A stretch of 64,000 bases of DNA from JAPLJM01 sp963708515 (GTDB taxonomy: Bacteria > Desulfobacterota > Syntrophia > Syntrophales > Fen-1087), in contig CAVPSX010000022.1 of NCBI GenBank assembly GCA_963708515.1, positions 124,001-188,000 of the forward strand, in the 5' to 3' direction. The notes below the pieces were generated by a model. That model was given only the letters and a program-made list of their open reading frames with translations, did not search any database and was not told where the DNA came from. The position numbers and the translations under genes were made by a program. Below are positions 24,306 through 33,198 of the stretch, in pieces (within the stretch, counting starts at the first letter, position 1; each line of letters opens with the position of its first letter).

Positions 24306-26257
24306 TTCATCATAAAAAAACAGCCCTGATCATTGTCCCCCTCCTTCTGGCCCTGACCCTTGGAGGCAGCCGCGAGGACTTGCGGGCGCAGGCGGCTCCG
24401 TCCGCCAGTCAGCTCTCCATCGTCTTTACGCACGACCTGCACTCCAACTTTCTTCCCCGTGAGGTCCTCACGGGCGGGGATCAGCCGTCCAGGCGGGGCG
24501 GGTACGCCAGAATCGCCCGTCTCATTCAGGAGCAGCGAGCCCTCAAGGGGAATCGCCTGCTGCTCGTCGATGCGGGAGATTTCAGCATGGGGACGCTCTT
24601 CCACACGACCTTTATGATGGAAGCCGCCGAACTCAGGCTCATGGGAGAAATGGGGTATGACGTCACGACCTTCGGGAACCATGATTTCGATTTCCACAAT
24701 GACGGCCTGGCTGCAATGTTGCGCATCGCCCGGTCGAAGGGGGGGGCGTTGCCCGCGATCGTGGCGTCCAATGTCGTCTTCAGCGGTGCCGCGGCGGAAA
24801 ATGCCCTGAAAGAAGCCTTCCGGCAGTATCCTGTCAGGGATTATATCGTTCTGGAAAGAGATGGCCTGCGCATCGGCCTGTTCGGTCTCATGGGAAAGGA
24901 TGCGGCTGATGACGCGCCTTTTGCCCGGCCCGTGACGTTTGCCGATCCCGTGACGAACAGCAGGCGCGTCGTGGATATCCTGAAAAACCGCGAAAAGGTG
25001 GATGTGATCATCTGTCTGTCCCATTCGGGTACGTCGGCGGTTAAAAAACACTCCGAAGATGAGATCCTCGCACGGGAGGTTCCGCAGATTGATGTGATCA
25101 TCAGCGGTCATACCCATACCGTCCTGACCCGGCCGATTATCATCGGCAAGACCATCATTGTTTCTGCCGGTTGTTATGGCGAATTCATGGGCATGCTGGA
25201 TCTGGACTGCACGAGCAACGAAGGCGTAAAAGCGACGTCCTACGCATTGAAGCCCGTCACGGCAGACCTCCCGGAAGACCCGCGGCTTGCCGCAGACATC
25301 CTGAAAGCCAAACAAGCCGTTGATCTCGAATATCTGGCGCCTTTCGGCTACCGGTACGATCAGGTGATCGCCGAGGCGGGCTTTAATCTGGAGCCGCTGT
25401 CTTCGATTTACGCGAATCCCCGGGAGACGGGTCTCGGCAACATGATCACCGACGCCTACCGGTATGCCGCCGAAAAGGCGGAGGGCAAAAACTACGAATA
25501 CATCCATCTCGTGATCGATCCGCTGGGGTTGATCCGGGATTCCTTCCGGCAGGGACGCATTGCCGTATCCGATGTCTTCGGGGTCCTGTCGCTTGGCCTT
25601 GGCACGGACGGCGTTGCCGGCTATCCGCTTGTGGCCGTCTATATCAGGGGCGAAGAAATGAAGGATCTGCTGGAAGTCCACACCTCCGTGGCGACTCGCA
25701 AGACGGACGCCCATTTTCAGCTTTCGGGTATCAAACTGATGTACAATCCGCACCGGCTTCCGTTCGATCGCGTCACCGAGGTGCAGATCCGCGAGGCAGA
25801 CGGGTCATACCGGCCGCTGGACCCCAAGAGGCTTTACCGGATCTGCATGAACAGCTACACGGCAAAAATGGTGGCATTTGTGCAGCGCGCTTCCCACGGT
25901 CTGATTCAGTTGACGCCGAAGGACAGGGCCGGCCGGCCCATAAACGATATCAATAACGCCCGCATCGACGCAAATCCGGTGCAACCCGGCATCCAGGAGC
26001 TCAAGGAATGGATCGCCCTTGCGACCTATATGAATTCCTTTCCGGACACCGACGGAAACGGCATCCCGGATATTCCGGACCGATATCGCCGGCCGGAAGG
26101 CCGGATCCTCGCCGCGCCCTCCTGGAACCCCGTCCGGCTCATCGCCGGCGGCAATAAGATTACTTACGGTATTCTCGCCGCTGGGATCCTGATACTATGT
26201 TTGTCGGGATTGCTGTGGTGGAAAGTCAGAAAATGGCTTGCCCGGAAGAAAGATTAG
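24302..26257 (+). CDS. Membrane-anchored 5'-nucleotidase / metallophosphatase (UshA-like)
   Basis: A 651-aa periplasmic metallophosphoesterase. It begins at TTG 24302, overlapping the ferredoxin stop, with a signal peptide (KKTALIIVPLLLALTLGG). Metal-site motifs of the calcineurin-like domain follow in order: FTHDLHSNF, VDAGDFS, GNHDFDFH, CLSHSG and ISGHTHT. The C-terminal nucleotidase domain spans roughly residues 340-560. Unlike UshA it ends in a transmembrane anchor (ITYGILAAGILILCLSGLLWW) and a KK-rich tail. Preceding it is DTDGNGIPDIPDRY, a calcium-binding-like loop. Substrate is probably a nucleotide or sugar phosphate. Confidence 0.85.
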   Translation: MIHHKKTALIIVPLLLALTLGGSREDLRAQAAPSASQLSIVFTHDLHSNFLPREVLTGGDQPSRRGGYARIARLIQEQRALKGNRLLLVDAGDFSMGTLFHTTFMMEAAELRLMGEMGYDVTTFGNHDFDFHNDGLAAMLRIARSKGGALPAIVASNVVFSGAAAENALKEAFRQYPVRDYIVLERDGLRIGLFGLMGKDAADDAPFARPVTFADPVTNSRRVVDILKNREKVDVIICLSHSGTSAVKKHSEDEILAREVPQIDVIISGHTHTVLTRPIIIGKTIIVSAGCYGEFMGMLDLDCTSNEGVKATSYALKPVTADLPEDPRLAADILKAKQAVDLEYLAPFGYRYDQVIAEAGFNLEPLSSIYANPRETGLGNMITDAYRYAAEKAEGKNYEYIHLVIDPLGLIRDSFRQGRIAVSDVFGVLSLGLGTDGVAGYPLVAVYIRGEEMKDLLEVHTSVATRKTDAHFQLSGIKLMYNPHRLPFDRVTEVQIREADGSYRPLDPKRLYRICMNSYTAKMVAFVQRASHGLIQLTPKDRAGRPINDINNARIDANPVQPGIQELKEWIALATYMNSFPDTDGNGIPDIPDRYRRPEGRILAAPSWNPVRLIAGGNKITYGILAAGILILCLSGLLWWKVRKWLARKKD

Positions 26258-26258
26258 C

Positions 26259-26300
26259 GGAGGCCGGATTCCGGCAACTGATCCCGGAAGTCCGGCCTCC
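26259..26300. terminator. Bidirectional hairpin between convergent genes
   Basis: GGAGGCCGGATTCCGG pairs with CCGGAA-G-TCCGGCCTCC, a stem of about 16 bp with one bulge and a 9-base loop. It fills the gap between the converging 5'-nucleotidase and ferritin genes. No clear T run is present on either side. Confidence 0.7.
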
Positions 26301-26330
26301 ATAGGGAAGCGGCCTGTTGAGGGCAGGGTA

Positions 26331-26867
26331 TCAGGTGAGCAGGTTATAAGCTGCCGGATCCAGGGGCGAACCTGCCGGAAAGATACGGGCCCCCAGCTCC
26401 CGATCCATCATGAAAATGCCCTGCTTGCCGTCGCCGATCATCTCCACTTGCCGCAGTATCTTCTCCGCATTGGCCTCCTCCTCCACCTGTTCCTTGGAAA
26501 ACCAGCTCAGCATGGTATCGGAGGCAATATCGTTCTCTTTTCTCGAGAGCTTGACCAGATCATGAATCTTGGAGGTGATGAATTTCTCGTGCTCCAGGGT
26601 ATCTTGCCAGGCCTCCAGCGGAGATTTCCAGTCGGTTTTGAGCTGTTTCAGATTCAGAAGCGCTACCTGCCCCCCACGGTCAATGATGTGGTCGAAGAAC
26701 TTCATGGCGTGAATCATCTCCTCATGGGCCTGGCAGCGCATCCAGTGCGCCATGCCATCCAGGTTCGCAGAATGAAACCAGGCCACCATGGAAAGGTAGA
26801 TGTAATAGGATTCCAATTCATTTTTTATCTGTTCGTTCATCGCGTCACGCATTTTTTTCCCGATCAT
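26331..26867 (-). CDS. ftnA: Non-heme ferritin
   Basis: Iron storage and detoxification. ATG 26867 follows AGGAGGATATAAAA; a longer in-frame reading has no such signal. The 178-aa four-helix protein has ferroxidase ligands in NELESYYIYLSMVAWF, AHEEMIHAMKFFDHI and SWFSKEQVEEEANAEKI. Length and motif order match bacterial FtnA rather than bacterioferritin (no heme Met). It stands alone and converges on the nucleotidase gene. Confidence 0.92.
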   Translation of the reverse strand: MIGKKMRDAMNEQIKNELESYYIYLSMVAWFHSANLDGMAHWMRCQAHEEMIHAMKFFDHIIDRGGQVALLNLKQLKTDWKSPLEAWQDTLEHEKFITSKIHDLVKLSRKENDIASDTMLSWFSKEQVEEEANAEKILRQVEMIGDGKQGIFMMDRELGARIFPAGSPLDPAAYNLLT

Positions 26868-26982
26868 TTTTATATCCTCCTGTTTGTTTTTCTGCATGTG
26901 GCTGTAAATTAATAACAGATATTTAAAAAAGCAACCGTTTTTATGAAAATTGTTCATGATGCGTCTGTGAAAAATAATCTGA

Positions 26983-27011
26983 TTGACTCTTCCGCACTGC
27001 TTATCTATACT
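26983..27011 (+). promoter_or_regulatory. Sigma-70 promoter for the 27119 gene
   Basis: TTGACT (26983-26988), 17 bases, TATACT (27006-27011). The predicted start near 27018 leaves a leader of about 100 bases. Confidence 0.6.
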
Positions 27012-27118
27012 GCATTGATATAATGAATCCAGTGCTTTCCGGTTTGGCTGAATCACCCCGTCGGCGGCAACAGCCTCAAGCATCGCTGGATGAAAACGTA
27101 ATAAAAAGGACTTGTTTG

Positions 27119-27958
27119 ATGAAAGGCAGTTTGACGGGCCTGATTGTTCTGCTGATGGTTCTCGGATTCGTTTCCGGAGCGCGGGCCGAGACGGTTAGCA
27201 TCGTAAAGATCAGCAGCGACGTGGTGATTGAAGAAAACACGAAAGTCCGCAATGTGGTCGTCTTCGGCGGCCAGATCACAGTTCACGGCACGGTCGAACA
27301 ACATGTCGTGGCAATCGGCGGGTCCGCGATACTGACCCGGACAGCCGTGGTGGGTGGTGATGTGGTTGCCCTGGGCGGAATCATCGCCGTCGGCAATGGT
27401 GCGGATGTGCGCGGCACTGTGACGGAGATCAATTCCTCGAATATTTCTGATGCCATCTCCGATCTCTTGAGCGATGACTGGGAAGGCTGGTCATGGCTCT
27501 TCGCCATTTTTTCGGGGGTCGTTTTTCTGATCACCCTTATCATTGCCATGCCGATTGCCGCCCTGATCCCGAAACCGATCGTGACGGTCTCAGAGGGCAT
27601 TGCGCTACACACCTATCGGGCAATAATCGCCGGATTTATCGGCCTGCTTATGATCACCCCGGTCGCAGTCCTGTTGACCCTTTCCGTGATCGGCATCTTC
27701 CTGATCCCACTGGAAATGATGCTGGTCATTTGCGCCGCCATCTTCGGTTTCATCGCCGTCGCCCGGACTCTGGGAAAGCGGGTCCTTGCTTTGGCTAAAA
27801 ACCCGAACGACAGTCTTGTCCGCCAGACCTTCTGGGGATTGCTGGTTCTCTGGATCATCGGCTGGATCCCCTATGTCGGCTGGATGATTAAAGTGTTAGC
27901 GATCGTTCTGGGCCTGGGCGGAGTGATAATCACGCGGTTCGGTACAAAAAAGGCGTAA
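27119..27958 (+). CDS. Membrane protein with bactofilin-like beta-helix domain
   Basis: A 279-aa protein. ATG 27119 follows AAAAGGA. It has a signal peptide (MKGSLTGLIVLLMVLGFVSGARA), then a left-handed repeat of short hexapeptide-like turns (NVVVFGGQITVHGTV, HVVAIGGSAILTRTAVVGGDVVALGG) typical of polymer-forming bactofilin-like domains. From residue ~145 there are four to five transmembrane helices, including the small terminal IIGWIPYVGWMIKVLAIVLGLGGVI. The domain probably faces the periplasm. Role unknown. The CoA-transferase gene follows 15 bases later. Confidence 0.72.
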   Translation: MKGSLTGLIVLLMVLGFVSGARAETVSIVKISSDVVIEENTKVRNVVVFGGQITVHGTVEQHVVAIGGSAILTRTAVVGGDVVALGGIIAVGNGADVRGTVTEINSSNISDAISDLLSDDWEGWSWLFAIFSGVVFLITLIIAMPIAALIPKPIVTVSEGIALHTYRAIIAGFIGLLMITPVAVLLTLSVIGIFLIPLEMMLVICAAIFGFIAVARTLGKRVLALAKNPNDSLVRQTFWGLLVLWIIGWIPYVGWMIKVLAIVLGLGGVIITRFGTKKA

Positions 27959-27973
27959 TCCGAGGAGACGCGC

Positions 27974-29863
27974 ATGGCTGAGCGAAAAAATATTTTCTGG
28001 AAGCAGAAGATCATATTGCCCAAAGATGTCCTGGAACACGTTGAACCAGGGATGAGCATTTTTGTAGGGACAGGCATGGCCGAACCGCGCACGCTTGTCA
28101 AACACCTGATGGCCTCCGATCAACTGAACCTCCAGGATCTTGAAATGATTCAGTTGATCAGCCTCGGCGATACGCCTTCCATCGATGCCCGCTACTCGAA
28201 AAAATACCGCCTGAAAACCTTCTATTCAGGATGGATTGCCGACGCCGCCATCCGTGAGGGACGCGTTGATCTGATTCCGAGTCGGTTTTCCCGCATCCCC
28301 TGGTTATTTAAATCGGGGGCGATCCGCATCGATATGGCCTTCATCCAGATTACACCCTTTGACGAGTCAGGCTATGCAAGCCTTGGCGTGGGGGTTGACG
28401 TGGCGCGCCATGCCATGGAACATGCAACAGTGGTGGTGGGAGAAATCAATGAGCAGGTCCCCCGGACCCTGGGTGATACCCTCGTGCGCGCCGAAGAGTT
28501 CGACTATCTCGTTATGGCCACGGAACCGCCCATTTATCTGGAGCGATGGCCCGTTGACGAAACCTTTGACAAACTTGCATCCCACGTGGCCTCTGTCGTG
28601 ACGGACGGCAGTTGTATTTCCTTTTCCATCGGCCCGCTTTACGATGCCCTGGCCCTGCATCTGAACCGGAAAAAACACCTTGGCATTCATACGCCGTTCT
28701 TCACGGATGCTCTGATGGACCTCGTCAAGAGCGGCGCGGTGACAAATCGCCGCAAGGCCTTTTTCCCCGGGAAATCACTGGCGTCCTATGCCTTGGGCAC
28801 CGCGGAACTCATGCACTGGCTGGATCGCAATCCGCTGGTGGAATTCCAACCCATTGATGTTACGCAGGATCCAAAAAATATCGGTTTGAACAGCCAGTAT
28901 ATTGCGATCGTGCCGGCAAGAAAAGCGGACCTCACGGGGGATGTTGCCCTGCATTCCGGCAAGGGGAATGTAACAGCCGGTCCGGGCGCCGTCCAGGAAA
29001 TTGTTACGGGTGCGGCGCTTTCGAAAAACGGCCGGACGATCTTTGCCCTACCGAGCCGGAGCCGCAAAGGAGAAGCCAATATCGTCCTTTCCGTCGCGGA
29101 TTACGCCTACCAGTTTTCCAACCGCGAGTCCCTGGACACGGTCATCACGGAATATGGCGTGGCGTACCTGACGGGACGGACGCTGCGCGAACGGGCACAA
29201 GCCCTGATCGACATTGCTCATCCCGATGATCGGGCGGAACTGGTCCGGCAGGCCAAGAACGCCAGAATCCTCTATGCCGACCAGATCTATTTTGCGGAGT
29301 CGGGGCACCTCTATCCGGAAAATATTGCCAGCACCCATACGTTCAGGGATAATCTGCGTATCCACTTTCGGGCGATCAAGCCGTCGGACGAAGATGAAAT
29401 GCGCCGGCTGTTCTATCGCTTTTCCGACCAGGCCGTTTATTATCGTTACTTCAGCGCTATAAAGACCATGCCCCATGACCGCATGCAGGAGTACGTCAAT
29501 GTGGATTACCGTTCGATGATGTCGATTGTCGGTGTGGTCGAGGAGTCCGGACGGGAAATCATCGTCGCCGAAGCCCGTTATGTCCGCCGGAAGGACAAGG
29601 ACCGTCGATACGCCGATACGGCTTTTATCGTGGATGAAAGCTATCAGGGGCGGGGCATCGCCACCTTCCTGTTCAACCTGCTCATTCGCGTTGCCCGGGA
29701 AAACGGCGTCGAGGGATTCACGGCGGATGTCCTGGCCGACAACAAGTCCATGCTCAAGGTTTTCGAGAAAGCCCCCTTCTCCGTTCAGGCCGTGCTGGCT
29801 TACGGGGCCTACGAGCTGACGATTCCCTTCATCGACGAGCCGGAAAGACAGGAAACGAATTAA
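27974..29863 (+). CDS. Acetyl-CoA hydrolase/CoA-transferase fused to GNAT acetyltransferase
   Basis: A 629-aa fusion. Residues 1 to ~440 form the 4-hydroxybutyrate/acetyl-CoA transferase family (MSIFVGTGMAEPRTL, IQITPFDESGYASLGVG, VVVGEINEQVPRTLG, LHSGKGNVTAGPGAVQEIVTG, VITEYGVAYLTGRTLRER). Residues ~455-615 are a GNAT domain (RAIKPSDEDEMRRLFYRFSD, DTAFIVDESYQGRGIATFLF with the acetyl-CoA loop). The first part moves CoA between short acids; the second acetylates a protein or small molecule. The fusion is known in deltaproteobacteria. The acetylation target may be a metabolic enzyme, by analogy with protein acetyltransferases. Confidence 0.88.
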   Translation: MAERKNIFWKQKIILPKDVLEHVEPGMSIFVGTGMAEPRTLVKHLMASDQLNLQDLEMIQLISLGDTPSIDARYSKKYRLKTFYSGWIADAAIREGRVDLIPSRFSRIPWLFKSGAIRIDMAFIQITPFDESGYASLGVGVDVARHAMEHATVVVGEINEQVPRTLGDTLVRAEEFDYLVMATEPPIYLERWPVDETFDKLASHVASVVTDGSCISFSIGPLYDALALHLNRKKHLGIHTPFFTDALMDLVKSGAVTNRRKAFFPGKSLASYALGTAELMHWLDRNPLVEFQPIDVTQDPKNIGLNSQYIAIVPARKADLTGDVALHSGKGNVTAGPGAVQEIVTGAALSKNGRTIFALPSRSRKGEANIVLSVADYAYQFSNRESLDTVITEYGVAYLTGRTLRERAQALIDIAHPDDRAELVRQAKNARILYADQIYFAESGHLYPENIASTHTFRDNLRIHFRAIKPSDEDEMRRLFYRFSDQAVYYRYFSAIKTMPHDRMQEYVNVDYRSMMSIVGVVEESGREIIVAEARYVRRKDKDRRYADTAFIVDESYQGRGIATFLFNLLIRVARENGVEGFTADVLADNKSMLKVFEKAPFSVQAVLAYGAYELTIPFIDEPERQETN

Positions 29864-29975
29864 TCCTCCCTCCCTCCCTTCCAGCCTGCTGATTTAGGCC
29901 TGTTTCTTAACGGAAGGGTCTGCAGGGCGTCATTGATCACCGATACCACACCCCGTACTTGCAGTTAAAATTCCA

Positions 29976-30004
29976 TTGACACACAGGATCGTAGTCCTTA
30001 TATT
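29976..30004 (+). promoter_or_regulatory. Sigma-70 promoter for lemA operon
   Basis: TTGACA (29976-29981), 17 bases, TATATT (29999-30004); predicted start near 30011, 50 bases before the lemA ATG. Confidence 0.7.
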
Positions 30005-30060
30005 CTCGCCGTGGAAAAACAACGCCGTATCAATAATAATTCAATCTCAAGGAGGACCTG

Positions 30061-30645
30061 ATGAAAAGATATCTTATACTCGGAATAATCGCCGTAGTAA
30101 TGATGATGTTTACCGGCTGCGGATACAATACGATCCAGCAGAACGAGGAGGTGGTCAAGGCCGCCTGGGGTGACGTGGAGGCAACTTATCAGCGGCGCAA
30201 CGACCTCATCCCGAACCTTGTCGAAACCGTCAAGGCGTACGCGAAACATGAACAGGAGACCCTGCAGGCCGTAACGGAGGCCCGTGCGAAGGTTGGAACG
30301 GTCCAGGTATCGAAGGACATGATCGGCAGTCCCCAGGCGATGGCGCAGTTTCAGCAGGCCCAGTCCACTATGGGCGGCGCCCTGTCGCGGCTGCTTCTTG
30401 TCGCCGAGCGCTATCCTGATCTCAAGGCAAATCAGAATTTCCGCGACCTCCAGAACCAGCTCGAAGGAACGGAAAACAGGATCAACGTGGCGCGCACCCG
30501 GTATAATCAGACGGTACAGAACTTCAACACGTCGATCAGGACATTTCCGAATAACCTGACAAACTCGTTGATCCTCAAGCTCCAGCCGAAAGAGGTCTAC
30601 AAAGCGGATCCGGGAGCCGACAAGGCGCCGAAGGTAAAATTCTGA
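30061..30645 (+). CDS. lemA: LemA family lipoprotein
   Basis: A 194-aa protein of the LemA family, known as a membrane-linked coiled/helical domain of unclear function. The N terminus MKRYLILGIIAVVMMMFTGCGYN has a lipobox (FTGC), so it is probably a lipoprotein. Conserved LemA features include YNTIQQNEEVVKAAWGDVEATYQRRNDLIPNLVETVKAYA and ARTRYNQTVQNFNTSIRTFPNN. AAGGAGG precedes the ATG. Two TPM-domain genes follow and form an operon with it. Confidence 0.92.
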   Translation: MKRYLILGIIAVVMMMFTGCGYNTIQQNEEVVKAAWGDVEATYQRRNDLIPNLVETVKAYAKHEQETLQAVTEARAKVGTVQVSKDMIGSPQAMAQFQQAQSTMGGALSRLLLVAERYPDLKANQNFRDLQNQLEGTENRINVARTRYNQTVQNFNTSIRTFPNNLTNSLILKLQPKEVYKADPGADKAPKVKF

Positions 30646-30655
30646 CAGGGGGCCC

Positions 30656-31600
30656 TTGTTCGTGCGTGTAGGGAAAGGATCGGGGAAAAATGGGGCGGCC
30701 ATAATAAAAAGCCGGGGAAAGGCCTCACTCGCGAGGCCCCCTGGCTTGTTTTTTATTGCCAGCCTGGTGTTCCTTGTCTGTGCGGGGAGCGCTCGCGGCC
30801 TCGATGTACCACCCCTGAAAGGTTACGTCAACGACTACGCGAACTTGATGTCGCGGGAGACCCGCACGCGGTTGGAGCAGGAGCTCAAGGACTTTGAGCG
30901 GTCCGATTCGACGCAGGTGGTTATTCTGACCGTTGAGTCCCTCGAGGGAGATGTTCTGGAATCGTTCTCCATCAAGGTCGCCGAAACGTGGAAGATAGGC
31001 CAGAAAGGGAAGGACAATGGGGTCATACTGCTGGCGGTAAAAAAGGAGCGAAAGACGCGCATCGAGGTCGGCCGGGGTCTTGAAGGAAGGCTGACGGACC
31101 TGACGGCGGGGCGGATCGTGCAACTTGTCATAAATCCGCAGTTCAAGAGAGGCGATTTTGATGCCGGGTTTTTATCGGGCATCCGGGCAGTCATCGACGC
31201 GACGCGCGGCGAGTTCAAGGCAGATAAGGTAAAGCGGGCCTCTTCAACAAGGGGAATCGCTTCGTCGTTCATGCCGCTTATCGTTTTCGGCGCCGTATGC
31301 CTTCTCATTCTGGGCAGGATATCCCGTCCCCTCGGCGCCGGCGCCGGATTAATAGGCTTTCCCCTATTCGGTTCGATGCTCGGACTGCCCTTGGTAGCGA
31401 TCATTTTTCTTGGTTTTCTCGGTCTGTCCCTGGGTATATTCCTTCCCCTTTTCTTCGGTGGGCCCTTCGGGGGAGCCGGCGGGTACCGCCACGGTGTATG
31501 GGGAGCGGGCGGCGGTTTCAGCAACGGGGGTTTTGACGACGGCGGATTTGGTGGAAGCGGAGGCGACTTTGGCGGAGGCGGCGCCTCAGGGGACTGGTGA
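30656..31600 (+). CDS. TPM-domain protein (YgcG-like)
   Basis: A ~314-aa exported TPM-domain protein. A signal-like helix (GLFFIASLVFLVCAGSARG) is followed by the TPM phosphatase-fold domain (VNDYANLMSRETRTRLEQEL, STQVVILTVESLEGD, GVILLAVKKERKTRIEVGRGLEGRLTD). Two helices come next, then a glycine-rich tail (GGGFSNGGFDDGGFGGSGG). The start is TTG 30656 or GTG 30662. TPM proteins often accompany LemA, and the pair may assist membrane-protein assembly; that is known as association, not as mechanism. Confidence 0.85.
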   Translation: MFVRVGKGSGKNGAAIIKSRGKASLARPPGLFFIASLVFLVCAGSARGLDVPPLKGYVNDYANLMSRETRTRLEQELKDFERSDSTQVVILTVESLEGDVLESFSIKVAETWKIGQKGKDNGVILLAVKKERKTRIEVGRGLEGRLTDLTAGRIVQLVINPQFKRGDFDAGFLSGIRAVIDATRGEFKADKVKRASSTRGIASSFMPLIVFGAVCLLILGRISRPLGAGAGLIGFPLFGSMLGLPLVAIIFLGFLGLSLGIFLPLFFGGPFGGAGGYRHGVWGAGGGFSNGGFDDGGFGGSGGDFGGGGASGDW

Positions 31601-32259
31601 TGAAAGGTTATTCAAGGGCAGCGCATTTTTTTAATCCTGCCGAGAAAGAAGCGATCAAAGCGGCGACGCGCGCGGCCGAGTCACGGACCATCGGCGAGAT
31701 CGCCGTCATGGTCGTAGACGCCAGCAGTCGTTACAGGGAGGCTGAAGTCTTTGGCGGTATTACTCTGGGCAACATCGTCGCCTTTTTCATTACGGTCTTT
31801 TTCTTTCATGAGTCCATCTGGTGGTACGTTCCGCTGACCCTCATCTTCTTTTTTGCTTCTTGGCTCCTTATCAGAAAAATTCCGGCCCTGAAAATTCATT
31901 TCGCCGCCCCGGCCCGGCGTGAACACGCCGTTCAGGGAAGGGCGCTCAGGGCGTTCTACGAGAAAGGTCTTTACAAGACTGCCAAAAACACGGGCGTGCT
32001 TTTTTTCATCTCCATTCTCGAGCGGAAGGTATGGGTGCTCGCTGATAAAGGCATCTACGAAAAGATCTCCCAGAGCAGGCTCAACAGTTTTGCAACGGTG
32101 GTATCGGAAGGGATAAGGCAGGGACGGGCCGCAGAGGCGCTCGCCGCAGCGATCCGTGAAGCGGGCGAGCTTCTCCGGAAACATTTTCCGATACAGGATG
32201 GCGACACGAACGAGTTGCCTGATGCGATCATAATCGAGAGCAAACCCGACGATGATTGA
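31600..32259 (+). CDS. Second TPM-domain protein
   Basis: A 219-aa paralogue without signal peptide. The ATG overlaps the previous stop (TGATG). It begins FFNPAEKEAIKAATRAAESRTIGEIAVMVVDASS and contains two helices (LGNIVAFFITVFFF, WWYVPLTLIFFFASWLL). It then continues GVLFFISILERKVWVLADKGIYEKI, the shorter TPM type found in LemA operons. It completes the lemA-TPM-TPM group; larE starts 108 bases later and may be separate. Confidence 0.82.
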   Translation: MKGYSRAAHFFNPAEKEAIKAATRAAESRTIGEIAVMVVDASSRYREAEVFGGITLGNIVAFFITVFFFHESIWWYVPLTLIFFFASWLLIRKIPALKIHFAAPARREHAVQGRALRAFYEKGLYKTAKNTGVLFFISILERKVWVLADKGIYEKISQSRLNSFATVVSEGIRQGRAAEALAAAIREAGELLRKHFPIQDGDTNELPDAIIIESKPDDD

Positions 32260-32367
32260 ATCCGGTCCGAAGATCTGTTCCAACCTTTTCAGCCCCTGTG
32301 AGAATAACCGGATCACCGCCCCGATACTGCACAGCGGCAGCCGGGCCGGATAAAAAAGACAAATAAC

Positions 32368-33198
32368 ATGACGCCGCAGAATAAATTGAACATTTTAAGA
32401 AATAACATCCACCGAATGCAAAGCATTGCCGTGGCCTATTCTGGCGGCGTGGACAGCACCTTTCTGCTGAAGGTGGCGCATGATATGCTCGATGAAAATG
32501 CCATCGCCGTAACGGCGCGCTCCGCCACATACCCTGAAAGGGAGTTCCGTCAAGCCGTCGAATTCGCACAGAAGATTGGGGCGAGGCACGTTGTTATCGA
32601 TTCGGAGGAGTTGGAATTAAATGGCTTTTCGGATAACCCGCCGAACCGGTGCTATCTCTGTAAAAAAGAGCTTTTTTCGAAAACCATCCAGTGGGCGCGG
32701 CAAAACGGCATCCGGCATGTTGCGGACGGCTCCAATATAGACGATCTCGGCGATTACCGGCCCGGGACGGAAGCCGCAAAGGAACAGGGAGTTGCCAGAC
32801 CTCTGCAGGAAGCCGGCCTGAACAAGAACGAAATCAGAATTCTGTCGAAGGAGATGGGGCTGCCCACGTGGGATAAGCCGGCTTTTGCGTGTCTGGCTTC
32901 GCGATTCCCCTATGGGCAGAAGATCACGAGGGAGAAACTGCAGCAGGTGGATCAGGGAGAGCAGTTTCTGATCGATCTGGGATTCAGGCAGGTAAGGGTT
33001 CGTCATCACGGCGATGGGGCGAGGCTGGAAGTATCGGCTGATGATCGCTGCAAGTTCTTTGATACGGCTTTGATGGATAGGATTTATGATAAATTCCGGC
33101 AACTTGGGTTTTTGTATGTCTCTCTCGACCTTAAGGGATATCGAACGGGAAGCATGAATGAGGCGATCGATGCCGGCGGATCCATGCCTCCCTCATAA
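32368..33198 (+). CDS. larE: LarE, ATP-dependent sacrificial sulfur transferase
   Basis: Adds sulfur to the nickel-pincer nucleotide cofactor used by lactate racemase and related enzymes. The 276-aa protein has the PP-loop SGGVDSTFLLK, the NPPNRCYLCKKELF motif whose Cys gives up its sulfur in LarE, and the AFACLASRFPYGQKIT stretch. The stop codon abuts the stop of larB on the other strand with no intervening base. With larB and larC it makes a full set for cofactor synthesis; no larA-like racemase is in the window. Confidence 0.93.
   Translation: MTPQNKLNILRNNIHRMQSIAVAYSGGVDSTFLLKVAHDMLDENAIAVTARSATYPEREFRQAVEFAQKIGARHVVIDSEELELNGFSDNPPNRCYLCKKELFSKTIQWARQNGIRHVADGSNIDDLGDYRPGTEAAKEQGVARPLQEAGLNKNEIRILSKEMGLPTWDKPAFACLASRFPYGQKITREKLQQVDQGEQFLIDLGFRQVRVRHHGDGARLEVSADDRCKFFDTALMDRIYDKFRQLGFLYVSLDLKGYRTGSMNEAIDAGGSMPPS

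Noticed and set aside
24233..25753. 506-codon minus-strand open frame over the 5'-nucleotidase-like gene
   Set aside because: Shadow of a gene whose metallophosphatase motifs are all in order on the plus strand.
26238..26912. 224-codon plus-strand open frame over ferritin
   Set aside because: Antisense shadow of ferritin and its flank; no domain recognised.
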